A stretch of DNA of 64,000 bases from Faecalicoccus acidiformans (GCF_014202635.1 NZ_JACHHD010000011.1:1-64000); one strand, 5' to 3'. Positions 42,122 to 51,841 are shown, counted from the first letter of the stretch. Notes: generated by a model not told the origin, from the letters alone. Numbers and translations are program-made.

Positions 42122-44729
42122 AAGATTTTAATTTTGATAAGACATCGTCGAGACTAGTTTGCGTCAAAGATAACTTTTCTTTATACATCTCTAATTTATT
42201 TCGTTCCTGGTCTACTTTGGCCTTTGGCGCTTTAGAAACAAAGTTTTGGTTATTCAACATACCCTCGGCTCTTTGAATCTCTTTTCGAAGATGATCGATC
42301 TCTTTTTCGAGTTTTGCTTGTTCTTCTTCCAAGTTCACAAGATCTCCCATGCGAACTTTTAAAACAGCAGAATCAAGAGTTCTAGTCAATACATCCTCAT
42401 CTTTGATTGTTTCAAAAGATGCATGACACATGCGATCGATCATTTTCCGATAATAATCAGACAATGATTTTGGTGCTCCATTTTCATCAACGACATCAAT
42501 ACTTAACGATTCACTTGGTTTTACATTATATTCTTGTTTGATTTCACGAACTTTTGTAATGATGGACAATGCCAAAGATACGGATTGACGGTCATGATGT
42601 GAAAAATCAATTTGAATCGGAGTTGGCCAAGTTTCCAGATTGATACTTTCTGCCGTGTGTGGCAAAGACAAATAGATCTCTTCTGTTACAAACGGCATAA
42701 ATGGATGCAGCAACTTACAAATATTCATCAAAACCGTGTATAAAACACCTTTTGTAGTAGCTACAATATTCGGATCTTCGCTATACAAGCTTGCCTTGCT
42801 CAATTCAATATACCAGCTGCAGAAATCATCCCATACAAAGTTGTATAACTCGTTACCAACAATAGCAAACTCATATCGTTCCATATTCCCCGTAACATTT
42901 TCCAAAACTTGATCAAATCGATCTAATATCCATTTGTCCACTTCACTTAAATGATCAAAATCAAAGTGCGGAATATCTTCATTCAGCTGCATTTGAACAA
43001 AACGAGCCGCATTCCAAATCTTGTTAATAAAATTCCAAGCAGAATCAAGCTTTTTTTCATCAAAGCGTAAATCCAATCCTGGTGTTGAATTGGTCGTTAA
43101 GAAAAAGCGCAACGCATCGGCTCCCTTATCTTGAATCACATCCATCGGGTCAATACCGTTACCTAGTGATTTTGACATTTTACGGCCTTGAGGATCGCGG
43201 ACCAAACCATGAATCAAAACATCTTTAAAAGGACGATTTTTCATGCAGTAACGAGTCTGAAAAGCCATACGTGCTACCCAGAAGAAAATAATATCATAAC
43301 CTGTAACCAGGCAATCATTCGGGAAATAGCGTTCAAGATCAGCCGTGTCTTCTGGCCAGCCCAATGTAGAAAAAGGCCATAACGCACTTGAGAACCACGT
43401 ATCTAAAACATCTTCATCTTGAATCCAATTTTCCGGATCTTGAGGATCCTCCATTCCTACATAAAGCTCTCCGGTATCTTTATTAGTCCATGCCGGGATA
43501 CGGTGTCCCCACCATAGCTGACGAGAAATACACCAGTCCTCAATATTCTCCAGCCACTGTTCGAACGTTTTTTCAAAACGAGAAGGAACAAAAGAAATCT
43601 TCTGATCTTCGATTTTTTGATTTTTTAAAACTTCGTCTGCCAATGGTTTCATCTTTACAAACCATTGTTTACTCAAATATGGCTCCACTATAACTCCAGT
43701 TCGTTGAGAGTGTCCGACAGGATGCACGTGTTCTTCGATATGATCGACTACACCAGCTGCTTCGAAATCTTTTACTAAAGCTTCGCGACATTCAAAACGA
43801 TCCATTCCCGCATATTTATGAGCCATTTCATTCATGGTTCCATCTGGATTCATGCAGATAGGCATAGGGAGATTATATTTCTTAGCCAACATAAAGTCAT
43901 TCGGGTCATGAGCTGGCGTACATTTCATCACAGCCGTACCAAAATCCATGTCAATATAATCATCTGCCATAATTGGAAGAGCGTCTCCATTGGCGGGATT
44001 AATCGCATGAAGTCCGACGATGTCCTTATATCGATCATCATCGGGATGAACAAAAATTGCTTGGTCGGCAAACATCGTTTCTGGACGTGTAGTCGCAATG
44101 ACCAGTTCCTGTCCCGTTTCTACGACTTTATATTTAAAATAATACATATGTCCTGGTATTTCTTTATGCTCGACTTCAATGTTTGATAAAGCCGTCTTCG
44201 CTTCCGGATCCCAGTTGATGATTCGTTCTCCTTGGTAGATGAGACCATCATTATATAGATCTACAAACACCTTGCGAACGGCTTTAGACAATCCCTCATC
44301 CAAAGTAAAGCGTTCGCGAGAATAATCTAATGAAAGACCAAGTTTTGCCCACTGTTTACGAATCGTAGCCGCATATTCTTCTTTCCATTCCCATGCTCTA
44401 TCTAAAAATTTTTCTCTTCCGATATCATATCTTGAGATACCTTCATCCTTTAATCGCGCATCTACTTTTGCTTGGGTAGCAATTCCGGCGTGGTCCATCC
44501 CAGAAACCCACAAAACATCATAGCCGCGTAAACGCTTGTAGCGGCAAATAATATCTTGTAAAGTTGTATCCCATGCATGTCCCAGATGTAATTTTCCAGT
44601 TACATTCGGTGGCGGTATTACAATACAGTAAGGATGTTTTGATACATCCCCCGCTGTGAAATAACCCTTATTGACCCATTGGTCATAAATGTTGGATTCA
44701 ACTTTTAAATGATCATATTTTGGTTCCAT
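42120..44729 (-). CDS. valS: Valine-tRNA ligase
   Basis: Class I synthetase, 869 residues from the ATG at 44729 (GGAGG nine bases before it). HIGH in 'PPPNVTGKLHLGHAWD', KMSKS in 'GRKMSKSLGNGIDP', editing domain in the connecting region, and a C-terminal coiled coil ('LEEEQAKLEKEIDHLRKEIQRAEGML') that contacts tRNA. Controlled by the T-box leader upstream. Confidence 0.97.
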   Translation of the reverse strand: MEPKYDHLKVESNIYDQWVNKGYFTAGDVSKHPYCIVIPPPNVTGKLHLGHAWDTTLQDIICRYKRLRGYDVLWVSGMDHAGIATQAKVDARLKDEGISRYDIGREKFLDRAWEWKEEYAATIRKQWAKLGLSLDYSRERFTLDEGLSKAVRKVFVDLYNDGLIYQGERIINWDPEAKTALSNIEVEHKEIPGHMYYFKYKVVETGQELVIATTRPETMFADQAIFVHPDDDRYKDIVGLHAINPANGDALPIMADDYIDMDFGTAVMKCTPAHDPNDFMLAKKYNLPMPICMNPDGTMNEMAHKYAGMDRFECREALVKDFEAAGVVDHIEEHVHPVGHSQRTGVIVEPYLSKQWFVKMKPLADEVLKNQKIEDQKISFVPSRFEKTFEQWLENIEDWCISRQLWWGHRIPAWTNKDTGELYVGMEDPQDPENWIQDEDVLDTWFSSALWPFSTLGWPEDTADLERYFPNDCLVTGYDIIFFWVARMAFQTRYCMKNRPFKDVLIHGLVRDPQGRKMSKSLGNGIDPMDVIQDKGADALRFFLTTNSTPGLDLRFDEKKLDSAWNFINKIWNAARFVQMQLNEDIPHFDFDHLSEVDKWILDRFDQVLENVTGNMERYEFAIVGNELYNFVWDDFCSWYIELSKASLYSEDPNIVATTKGVLYTVLMNICKLLHPFMPFVTEEIYLSLPHTAESINLETWPTPIQIDFSHHDRQSVSLALSIITKVREIKQEYNVKPSESLSIDVVDENGAPKSLSDYYRKMIDRMCHASFETIKDEDVLTRTLDSAVLKVRMGDLVNLEEEQAKLEKEIDHLRKEIQRAEGMLNNQNFVSKAPKAKVDQERNKLEMYKEKLSLTQTSLDDVLSKLKS

Positions 44730-44744
44730 AGTTCTTTTCCTCCA

Positions 44745-44965
44745 AACAATAAAAAAACACATCCCTTAGGACGTGTAAAACGTGGTACCACCTAAATTCA
44801 TATGCGATAAGCATACCTCATTACCGATAACGCTGGTTTGCGATGTCTTCTACTTTTGTTCAAAGACCAGCTCCTAGACTACCTTCATCTTGTCTCCGGA
44901 TCCTTTTTCACCATCCAAGGACTCTCTTCACCTTCCCCAAGACTACTCCTTCTACTCAACGCATT
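44745..44965 (-). promoter_or_regulatory. T-box leader of valS (Val specifier)
   Basis: Minus strand: specifier GTA (44882-44880) in GAAGGTAGTC, T-box core TTAGGTGGTACCACG (about 44780-44795), and terminator ACACGTCC...GGATGTGT followed by TTTTTTT. Stem I runs up to about 44965. Confidence 0.93.
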
Positions 44966-45011
44966 TATGAATATAGTTTAGGGGAAAGTCAGAAAAAATT
45001 CAAGTAGATCC

Positions 45012-45239
45012 TTATATCAAGACCTGATAAACTAACATCACATAGAAAATATAACTACACGATGCCACAACGGTTGTCAAGGATACCCCACACGTCCCCA
45101 ACAAGAATATAATCCCAATCAATAGCAGCGAAAAAGAAATCACTTCGAATCGTTCTTTAGTCTTTGCCGGGTTGATTATCGATTTGATGTAACCTAATAA
45201 ACTACATGCGAGACTGCAGAAGCCTAATATATATAACAT
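45012..45239 (-). CDS. Small membrane protein of unknown function
   Basis: 75 residues, mostly hydrophobic: three likely membrane helices (about 2-22, 33-48, 52-74) separated by a charged loop 'NPAKTKERFE'. GAGGGTGATAT lies before the ATG, which supports expression. No family recognised. Solitary between valS leader and ptsI. Confidence 0.6.
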   Translation of the reverse strand: MLYILGFCSLACSLLGYIKSIINPAKTKERFEVISFSLLLIGIIFLLGTCGVSLTTVVASCSYIFYVMLVYQVLI

Positions 45240-45317
45240 TATATCACCCTCTATCTAAATTTATCTTAGAGGATGCTTGTTAGTATTAAGCTAAGTGAAA
45301 GTTAAGATTAAGTAAAA

Positions 45318-45346
45318 AAAGTATAGGCAAATCTTTGCCTATACTT
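45318..45346 (-). terminator. Terminator after ptsI
   Basis: Minus strand AAGTATAGGCAAA pairs with TTTGCCTATACTT (13 bp) and runs into TTTTTAC. Confidence 0.87.
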
Positions 45347-45355
45347 TCTAATGCA

Positions 45356-47059
45356 TTATTGTTGAACTTTTGATTTAACGTATTCCAAAACTTCTTCAGC
45401 TGTCTGTTTTTGTAAGCATTCTTGAGCCAAATCTTGCATTTCTTCATAGCTCAAAGATTTTACAACTTTACGAGCTTTTAAGATCTGAGTTGCGCTCATA
45501 GAGAATTCATCCAAACCTAACCCTAAAAGAATAGGAACAGCATTTGGTTCGCCAGCCATGGCACCACACATTCCAGCCCATTTACCTTGCGAATGAGCTC
45601 CTTTGATCGTATTGGCTACTAAACGCAATACACTTGGGTTGAATGGTTGATACAAGTACGATACATGTTCTGACATACGGTCAGCTGCCATAGAATACTG
45701 AATCAAATCGTTAGTTCCAATAGAGAAGAAATCAGCATATTTTGCGAACTGATCTGCTAAAACCGCTGCCGCTGGAATCTCAACCATCATACCAACTTCA
45801 ATATTATCAGCGACTTGAATACCCTCAGAAATCAATTCTTGTTTCACATCTTCAAAGATTGCTTTCGCATCGCAGAACTCTTTAACAGTGGCAATCATAG
45901 GGAACATGATGCAAAGTCTTCCGTAGACGGAAGCACGGCACAGCGCACGCAATTGAGTACGGAAAATATCTTGTTCTTTTAAACACAAACGAATGGCACG
46001 ATATCCCAAGAAAGGGTTCATTTCCTGTGGGAATTCATAATAAGACAAGTGTTTATCCCCACCAATATCCAAAGTACGAACAACAACTCGTTTTCCTTGC
46101 ATGCCTTCTAAAACTTGTTTATAGGCTTCAAACTGTTCGTCCTCAGTTGGGAAATGATCCGAATCCATATATAAGAATTCTGTACGGAAAAGACCTACAC
46201 CTTCACCACCATTTTTAAGAACGCCTTCAACATCTTTGAATCCGCCGATATTTCCAGCCAATTCAACTTCATGGCCATCTTTCGTTACCGATTTTTCAGT
46301 GACTAAAACTTTCAATTCTTCTTTTTCTTTTGCATAAGCTTCCGCTTTTGCTTGGAATTTTTGTACTGTTTCTTCATCAGGATTTACAACAACTTCACCA
46401 TCCAAAGCATCCAAAGCTAACACATCACCTGTTTTAACCGCGTCCATAACACCTGGGCAGCCGACAACAGCTGGAATTTCCAAAGAATTTGCCATGATGG
46501 CAGAATGACTTGTTTTTCCGCCAATCTCCGTAGCGAACCCTTTTACATATTCATTTAACTGAGCCGTGTCGCTTGGTGTTAAATCGTGGGCCACGATAAT
46601 CGAATCTTCAGCGATGCTTGTGAGATCCGGAATCGTCAAACCTAACAGATTGCATTTCAAGCGGAACGTAACATCTTTTACATCCGCTGCACGTTCTTTA
46701 AAATAATCATTATCCATGCTTTCGAACATAGAAATCATCATAGAAGCAACTTCTTCTGTTGCATATTCGGCATTGACTGACTGGCTTTCGATCATTCCTT
46801 TGATTTGGGAAGCAAGTTCTGGATCGCCTGCCATCATTAAATGTGCATCAAATACAGCCAATTCTTCTGGGCTGAGTCGTTTTGCGGCTCGTTCCTTAAC
46901 ACCTTCGATATCCTTTTTTGTCTTTTCCAAAGCTTCATCAAACTTCTTAATTTCTGCTTGAGGATCGCCTTGTTTTTTCTCAATCACAACATTAGGCGTT
47001 TCAAGCTTGTAAACTTTCGCAACGGATACTCCGGCGCTCGCAGCAATACCTTTTAACAT
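45356..47059 (-). CDS. ptsI: PTS enzyme I
   Basis: Phosphoenolpyruvate-protein phosphotransferase, first component of all PTS sugar uptake: transfers phosphate from PEP to HPr. 567 residues from the ATG at 47059 (AGGAGG site). N-terminal swivelling domain with active-site His in '[21 protein letters not shown]', PEP-binding barrel with '[12 protein letters not shown]', '[15 protein letters not shown]', '[10 protein letters not shown]' and '[12 protein letters not shown]', and near the end '[10 protein letters not shown]'. No ptsH gene in the window. Confidence 0.97.
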   Translation of the reverse strand: MLKGIAASAGVSVAKVYKLETPNVVIEKKQGDPQAEIKKFDEALEKTKKDIEGVKERAAKRLSPEELAVFDAHLMMAGDPELASQIKGMIESQSVNAEYATEEVASMMISMFESMDNDYFKERAADVKDVTFRLKCNLLGLTIPDLTSIAEDSIIVAHDLTPSDTAQLNEYVKGFATEIGGKTSHSAIMANSLEIPAVVGCPGVMDAVKTGDVLALDALDGEVVVNPDEETVQKFQAKAEAYAKEKEELKVLVTEKSVTKDGHEVELAGNIGGFKDVEGVLKNGGEGVGLFRTEFLYMDSDHFPTEDEQFEAYKQVLEGMQGKRVVVRTLDIGGDKHLSYYEFPQEMNPFLGYRAIRLCLKEQDIFRTQLRALCRASVYGRLCIMFPMIATVKEFCDAKAIFEDVKQELISEGIQVADNIEVGMMVEIPAAAVLADQFAKYADFFSIGTNDLIQYSMAADRMSEHVSYLYQPFNPSVLRLVANTIKGAHSQGKWAGMCGAMAGEPNAVPILLGLGLDEFSMSATQILKARKVVKSLSYEEMQDLAQECLQKQTAEEVLEYVKSKVQQ

Positions 47060-47162
47060 GATAAAACCCTCCTGTTTATACATAAATATACTATTTGCTC
47101 GAACAAATTTTAACACTTTTGTCAGCTATTTACAATTTTTTAAAACGGTTTCAAACTATATG

Positions 47163-48341
47163 TTACAGATTTTCTTGTGTAAATCCGCTTTCTTTAATAC
47201 AGCGCAACAGATAATCTTTTTGGTTTTCTTCTTTGAAAACAATATGAAAATACAATTCTTCATCGATTTGGCGAATCTTTGCTTCCATCACCGGAAATCC
47301 TTCATCTTCATAAACTATGGTCCAAATCGATTTTCCGTCATACTGGATAGGATTCTGATCCTCTAATTCATGAATCGAAGAACAGATCATCGATTCTTTT
47401 GAAACTTGAATAAAATAATCCCACGCATGTTCTTCAGTGCGAGGAGACATTAAACACATCGCTTTCAAAACCGGATCATAACTTCGCTCGCAAGCCCCCA
47501 AAGCAACAACTTTACTGTTTTCAAACAGATGATAAACTTCACGCAAACGATATTGGAACACTTCTTGCTCCATTTGTTTTGCGTTATGAAGACGATTCTC
47601 ACGGCCAAGTAAAGACACATACTCTTGATATTCTCTAACAGGATATGTTAAAGAAGGATCTTTTTGAAATGCGATCTCTAAATAATCACAAATCAAATGC
47701 GCCATTTTTAAAGTATGATCATTCATTAGGGAAAAAGGCCCGTATCCTTCTTTCGCCATCAACAACAAGGCTGCATTTTTGTAATACTGGGCAGTTTTAT
47801 CCCATGTGTTCCATACATAAAAATTATCCATTAAATCTTCCGGATCCATATGAATCAATTCTTTAGTATCTAAATATCCTATCGGAGTAGCAATGGCGTT
47901 TTCTTTTTCCAAGGGAAGAAAAAATGTTGAATCATAAAGATAATTCTTAAAATACAAGGGTCGTTTTCTTACAAGTTCGCCGCGAAGATATTCAACTTCA
48001 TCTTCATATAAATGGAAGATGCGATGAAAGTCTCCATCTTTATCCAGTTCCAAATCATCAATCAGTTCATAATCTCCCGATAATTCATGCTGGATATCTA
48101 AGAACAAATCAACGCAAAACGCATGAAAGCCAGGTCCGCCATGGCGTGTATTTGCATACATTACGACTTGACGATCCTCTTCACTGACTTGAATCTTTCC
48201 CTGAGGACAAACATCTAACTCTACAATTTCCCCACGTTCTTCGATCTGCAGTTGTTCGCGATGAGCCAAGGCACTGAGAACTTGATAAAGTTCATCTTTT
48301 TCTTTTTGATTTCGATCCTTACAAAGCAATTGAACAAACAT
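47163..48341 (-). CDS. Unknown 392-residue protein
   Basis: Soluble acidic protein, no membrane segment or clear signal. The ATG at 48341 has AAGGAG before it; the open frame begins 21 codons earlier over the promoter of the divergent gene. No family recognised with confidence. The first third has a 'VVMYANTRHGGPGFHAFCVDLFLDI' stretch followed by many acidic residues; the middle has 'WNTWDKTAQYYKNAALLLMAKEGYGPF'; the end is strand-rich ('WTIVYEDEGFPVMEAKIRQIDEELYFHIVF'). Situated between ptsI and an rRNA-methyltransferase-like gene. Confidence 0.6.
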   Translation of the reverse strand: MFVQLLCKDRNQKEKDELYQVLSALAHREQLQIEERGEIVELDVCPQGKIQVSEEDRQVVMYANTRHGGPGFHAFCVDLFLDIQHELSGDYELIDDLELDKDGDFHRIFHLYEDEVEYLRGELVRKRPLYFKNYLYDSTFFLPLEKENAIATPIGYLDTKELIHMDPEDLMDNFYVWNTWDKTAQYYKNAALLLMAKEGYGPFSLMNDHTLKMAHLICDYLEIAFQKDPSLTYPVREYQEYVSLLGRENRLHNAKQMEQEVFQYRLREVYHLFENSKVVALGACERSYDPVLKAMCLMSPRTEEHAWDYFIQVSKESMICSSIHELEDQNPIQYDGKSIWTIVYEDEGFPVMEAKIRQIDEELYFHIVFKEENQKDYLLRCIKESGFTQENL

Positions 48342-48389
48342 TGAAATCTCCTTTTTGATTATTATATCAAAATCATTGACTAACTGTGT

Positions 48390-48402
48390 TATAATAACAC
48401 AC
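48390..48402 (+). promoter_or_regulatory. Extended -10 abutting a start codon
   Basis: TGTTATAAT (TGnTATAAT; -10 hexamer 48390-48395) with seven bases (AACACAC) to the ATG at 48403. There is no ribosome site in this gap and no strong -35. Transcription should start at or next to the ATG. Confidence 0.6.
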
Positions 48403-49278
48403 ATGAATCAATGTGCAAATAATTGGAAAGACTATGAAGTATTAGATACGGGCAATAAAGAAAAGCTGGAACGCTGGAACTCGATTATCCTGCGCCGTCC
48501 AGACCCTGTCTGCGTGTGGCCGATCGATCAATCCAATCTCGATTGGAAAAAAGCAGACGCGATCTACCATCGTTCAAAAAGCGGTGGCGGACATTGGCAA
48601 ACGGTAAAACCCATCAAAGAATTCTGGACGATTGGCTATAAAGGTCTGCGCTTTAAGATTTCCCCTACCGGTTTTAAACATACAGGCTTATTTCCGGAGC
48701 AAGCTGCAAACTGGGACTTTATGATGGACATTATTCAAAAAAACACCCTTCCGGAATTCCGTGTTTTGAATCTCTTTGCCTACACCGGAGGAGCAACTAT
48801 GGCTTGTGCCAAAGCAGGAGCTACTGAAGTGGTTCATGTGGATGCCAGCAAAGGTATGGTTCAATGGGCAAAAGAGAATATGCAACTATCTCATTTAGAA
48901 AATCATAAAATCCGCTTTATTGTGGATGATGTAGTGAAATTCGTAAAAAGAGAACAAAGACGCGGTCGTACTTATCATGCCATTATCTTAGACCCGCCCA
49001 GCTATGGTCGCGGTCCTAAACAAGAGCTCTGGAAACTGGAAGACCAAATCTATGAGCTTTTGTTGGAATGCCAGAAATTGCTCGATAAGGATGCACAATT
49101 TTTGATTATCAATTGTTATACCACCGGGTTTACGATATCCGCTTTGCATGAAATCTTAAAACGAACGATACAAAATAAAAATGGCGGACAGATCGAATGT
49201 GGAGAAAATCTTCTCCCTGTCAGCCATAATCAAGGCGTTCTTCCTTGCGGAATCTTTGGACGTTGGACTAGCGACTAA
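48403..49278 (+). CDS. Class I SAM-dependent methyltransferase, RlmI-like
   Basis: 291 residues. The N-terminal part has 'YEVLDTGNKEKLERWNSIILRRPDPVCVWP', and the Rossmann methyltransferase has 'VLNLFAYTGGATMACAKAGATEVVHVDASKGMVQWAKENM' and the catalytic-loop 'AIILDPPSYGRGPKQELWKLE'. That layout matches 23S rRNA m5C methyltransferase-type (RlmI/RlmK-like) enzymes, but without an obvious PUA domain, so the exact target is open. Divergent from the unknown gene. No ribosome site: probably leaderless. Its last 11 bases overlap the convergent kinase-like gene. Confidence 0.87.
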   Translation: MNQCANNWKDYEVLDTGNKEKLERWNSIILRRPDPVCVWPIDQSNLDWKKADAIYHRSKSGGGHWQTVKPIKEFWTIGYKGLRFKISPTGFKHTGLFPEQAANWDFMMDIIQKNTLPEFRVLNLFAYTGGATMACAKAGATEVVHVDASKGMVQWAKENMQLSHLENHKIRFIVDDVVKFVKREQRRGRTYHAIILDPPSYGRGPKQELWKLEDQIYELLLECQKLLDKDAQFLIINCYTTGFTISALHEILKRTIQNKNGGQIECGENLLPVSHNQGVLPCGIFGRWTSD

Positions 49279-49298
49279 AAACATAGTCGCTTTTTTCT
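49266..49298 (+). terminator. Terminator of the RlmI-like gene, within the convergent coding end
   Basis: GCGACTA (49271-49277) pairs with TAGTCGC (49284-49290) and runs into TTTTTTC. The stem contains the methyltransferase stop codon and also codes the last residues of the convergent kinase-like protein. Confidence 0.75.
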
Positions 49299-50227
49299 TT
49301 GATCGAATAGGTTGAAAAATAGAGTTCCTCCATCGGAATCCATTCCTTTAAAAAACGATCTATCAAAGATGGTGATCGCTTTTCTAAACGAGCTTTTTGT
49401 AAGTCCTGCGAGATATCCAAATAAATCTTTAATGCATTCAGTTCTCCAAAAGCAGGATGATGACTATAACACCCTTCAATAATCAGAAAGGGTGTATATT
49501 CAAGATGGATTGGCTTTCGATATGTCTGTGTATGGCAATCAAAAGGACGAAGAAAAAGATCTTCCTTTTTTAGAAACGGTACAACTACTTCGCTATAAAA
49601 ACGTTCGTGATCAATATTACCCCCTGGTGTACGTAAACGCTCTTTCGTTTTTAAAGAAGAGGGTAAAAAATAATCATCCATATGAATACAAGGGCATTCA
49701 AAAAAAGAAGATAGATAGCGAGCAGCCGTTGTTTTACCACTAGCACAAGGTCCGTCGATCAAAACAACCTTTTGCATAGAAAAAGCATGGAGACAAACCT
49801 TAAATAGCGAAAAATAATCTACATACTCTTTTCTAATCACTCTGTAATGGGGAGAATAATTCTCTTTAAAGATCTGACTGTGACTCACCGGCCCCCGATC
49901 GAAGAAGCCATATTTGGCCAGCGCCTGATCAAAGGCTCTGTGAGTATGTCTTGTCTTTGCGCTTTCTATCAATAGTTCGTTCCATAAGAGAAGGTCTTCT
50001 TCTTTCATTTCAATCAGAGGCATTCGTATATAGCCGTTACCTATCTCCTGTACAGGAAACCAGGCAGCTTGTTTCCACTCTTCCACCAAACAATCATACG
50101 CCACTTGTTCATCCTTGATCATATGCCCATTGCCTAAGCAAGACTGATAGATCAGCTTATACAGATCCTGACTGGTTCCTAAAGGATGTAATTCTTTTTC
50201 GTGATGAATTGCCTGTTCTAAATCCAT
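49268..50227 (-). CDS. Uridine-kinase-like P-loop protein with extra N-terminal domain
   Basis: 319 residues from the ATG at 50227. The first ~145 residues form a domain not recognised by name ('LYKLIYQSCLGNGHMI', 'GNGYIRMPL', 'GPVSHSQIFKENYSPHYRVIRKEY'). The rest is a uridine kinase/phosphoribulokinase-type P-loop domain: 'VLIDGPCASGKTTAARYLS', 'CIHMDDYFLP', 'TPGGNIDHERFYSEVV', 'LIIEGCYSHHPAF', and a C-terminal 'SLIDRFLKEWIPMEE'. It could phosphorylate a nucleoside or a small metabolite. No ribosome site at this ATG or at the one 12 codons earlier; a TATATT box lies six bases before it. Confidence 0.8.
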   Translation of the reverse strand: MDLEQAIHHEKELHPLGTSQDLYKLIYQSCLGNGHMIKDEQVAYDCLVEEWKQAAWFPVQEIGNGYIRMPLIEMKEEDLLLWNELLIESAKTRHTHRAFDQALAKYGFFDRGPVSHSQIFKENYSPHYRVIRKEYVDYFSLFKVCLHAFSMQKVVLIDGPCASGKTTAARYLSSFFECPCIHMDDYFLPSSLKTKERLRTPGGNIDHERFYSEVVVPFLKKEDLFLRPFDCHTQTYRKPIHLEYTPFLIIEGCYSHHPAFGELNALKIYLDISQDLQKARLEKRSPSLIDRFLKEWIPMEELYFSTYSIKEKSDYVFSR

Positions 50228-50233
50228 AAAATA

Positions 50234-50262
50234 AATATAGTTCAAATTGGTTGAGATTTCCA
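50234..50262 (-). promoter_or_regulatory. Promoter candidate abutting the kinase-like start codon
   Basis: Minus strand TGGAAA (50262-50257), 17 bases, TATATT (50239-50234), then six bases to the ATG at 50227. The -35 is only a partial match. Confidence 0.4.
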
Positions 50263-50263
50263 T

Positions 50264-50304
50264 AAAAAAAGACTTTCTGATTTGATAACAAACCAGAAAA
50301 TCTC
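50264..50304 (-). terminator. Terminator after metQ
   Basis: Minus strand TTTCTGGTTTG pairs with CAAATCAGAAA (one G-T pair) and is followed by GTCTTTTTTT, just after the metQ stop. Confidence 0.75.
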
Positions 50305-50313
50305 TAAAATCAA

Positions 50314-51138
50314 CTATTCGACATCGAACACAGAAACAACAACACCATCGTATGTGTCATTGATAAAATCAACCGTTTTTTGTGTTTCTAAAACATCTAA
50401 CAAGTCCTTGATTTTCTGTGAATCTTTATCTTCTTTTCGAACAGCTATCACATTTGCGAACTCATCAGCAGCCTCAGAATCTTTGTCTTCCGTAACTAAA
50501 AGATATTCTGTGATTTTGGCATTTAATGCGTTATTACCATTGGCAACCGCAAAATCAACTTCTTCTAATTTCGTTGGGACAACTTCAGCGGCCAATTCTA
50601 CAATTTCTACATTATATGGATTTTCTACAATATCGGCCTTCGTTGCTTCCAATCCTTTACCTTCAGCCAATGTAATGATTCCTTGTGCCTGTAAAAGCTG
50701 CAGGGCGCGTGCCTCATTTGTCGTATCATTTGGAACGGCAATCTGCGCTCCATCCGGCACATCACTTACATCGCTATGTTTGGAAGAGTAGATCCCTAAA
50801 GGTTCAAAATGAATCTTTGCGGCTGCAACCAGGTCATCATCATTTTCACAGTTGTTCGCAACCCAATCTTCCAAATATGGGGTATGTTGGAAATAGTTAC
50901 AGTCAATTTCCCCTTCATACAAAGCTTGGTTCGGCTTTACATAATCAGAAAACTCAACGATTTCAACATCGTAACCTAATTCTTCTAAATCCGGTTTAAT
51001 ATTTTCAATAATCTCTGCATGCGGTGTCACACTGGCCCCGATTTTGATTGTTTTATCATCGGAAGATGAATCCGCCCCACAGCCTACAAGAGCTGCACTC
51101 AAACATAATACAGTTAATCCTTTAATAAGTTGTTTCAT
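50314..51138 (-). CDS. metQ: Methionine ABC transporter substrate-binding lipoprotein
   Basis: NlpA/MetQ family lipoprotein, 274 residues. Signal peptide with lipobox 'ALVGC' (Cys about 20), then 'KIGASVTPHAEIIENIKPDLEELGYDVEIVEFSDYVKPNQAL', 'NYFQHTPYLEDW' and 'VPNDTTNEARALQLLQAQGII', all standard for MetQ. The ATG at 51138 follows AGGAGAGAAT; the frame opens 14 codons earlier. Last gene of metN-metI-metQ under a Met T-box. Confidence 0.95.
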   Translation of the reverse strand: MKQLIKGLTVLCLSAALVGCGADSSSDDKTIKIGASVTPHAEIIENIKPDLEELGYDVEIVEFSDYVKPNQALYEGEIDCNYFQHTPYLEDWVANNCENDDDLVAAAKIHFEPLGIYSSKHSDVSDVPDGAQIAVPNDTTNEARALQLLQAQGIITLAEGKGLEATKADIVENPYNVEIVELAAEVVPTKLEEVDFAVANGNNALNAKITEYLLVTEDKDSEAADEFANVIAVRKEDKDSQKIKDLLDVLETQKTVDFINDTYDGVVVSVFDVE

Positions 51139-51157
51139 ATTCTCTCCTCTTTTCTTT

Positions 51158-51841
51158 CTAATGTGTAGTTTTTTTCGCAAGATAGTTTCCTATCGTTTGA
51201 ACTAAAATCGTTAAAAGTACCAAGACAGCCAAACTAACCCATAATATATCCCAATTATATTGATTATAGCCATAATTGATACAGAACACACCCAAGCCGC
51301 CGCTTCCGGTGACTCCTAAAATGGCAGTCAATCCGATCATAGAGATCAAAGTGATTGTAGAGCCGCGAATAATACTCGGAATGCTTTCTCTTAAATATAC
51401 TTTCCAAATGATTTCAAAAGGTCCTAATCCCATGGCCTGGCTGGCTTCAACTAAACCTCTATCAATTTCAGAAAGAGCCTGTTCCATCTGCCTTGCACAG
51501 AATGGTGCGGTTCCGATGATCAAAGGAATAAAAGCTCCTTTTAATCCAATCGAAGTCCCCATGATCAATTGGGATAATGGCGTTAAGATCATTGCTAAGA
51601 TAATAAACGGAGCGGCACGAAACAAATCTACGATCTTTCCTAAAATCGTATAGAGTACTCGATTCTCCAAGATATCCCCTGGCCTTGTAACGACCAATAT
51701 AGCCCCTATGATCAAACCCAAAATCAAAGAAATAGAACCGCTGATTAGAATCATAAGGAAAGTCTCATAGATTGATTCCAAAAAAACATCGAATCGGTCG
51801 ATAACATTCGGCATGATCTGGATGAGAAAATCCATCATCAC
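51158..51841 (-). CDS. metI: Methionine ABC transporter permease
   Basis: 227-residue permease with five to six membrane helices. The BPD inner-membrane EAA loop is 'VEASQAMGLGPFEIIWKVYLRESIPSI'. The start overlaps the metN stop; GGAGG seven bases before a GTG at 51841 and ten before the ATG at 51838 leaves either as start. Partner of MetN and MetQ. Confidence 0.95.
   Translation of the reverse strand: MMMDFLIQIMPNVIDRFDVFLESIYETFLMILISGSISLILGLIIGAILVVTRPGDILENRVLYTILGKIVDLFRAAPFIILAMILTPLSQLIMGTSIGLKGAFIPLIIGTAPFCARQMEQALSEIDRGLVEASQAMGLGPFEIIWKVYLRESIPSIIRGSTITLISMIGLTAILGVTGSGGLGVFCINYGYNQYNWDILWVSLAVLVLLTILVQTIGNYLAKKTTH

Noticed and set aside
50282-50791. 169-residue plus-strand ORF opposite metQ
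   Set aside because: Ser/Thr-rich shadow of the metQ gene in the antisense frame, no ribosome site.
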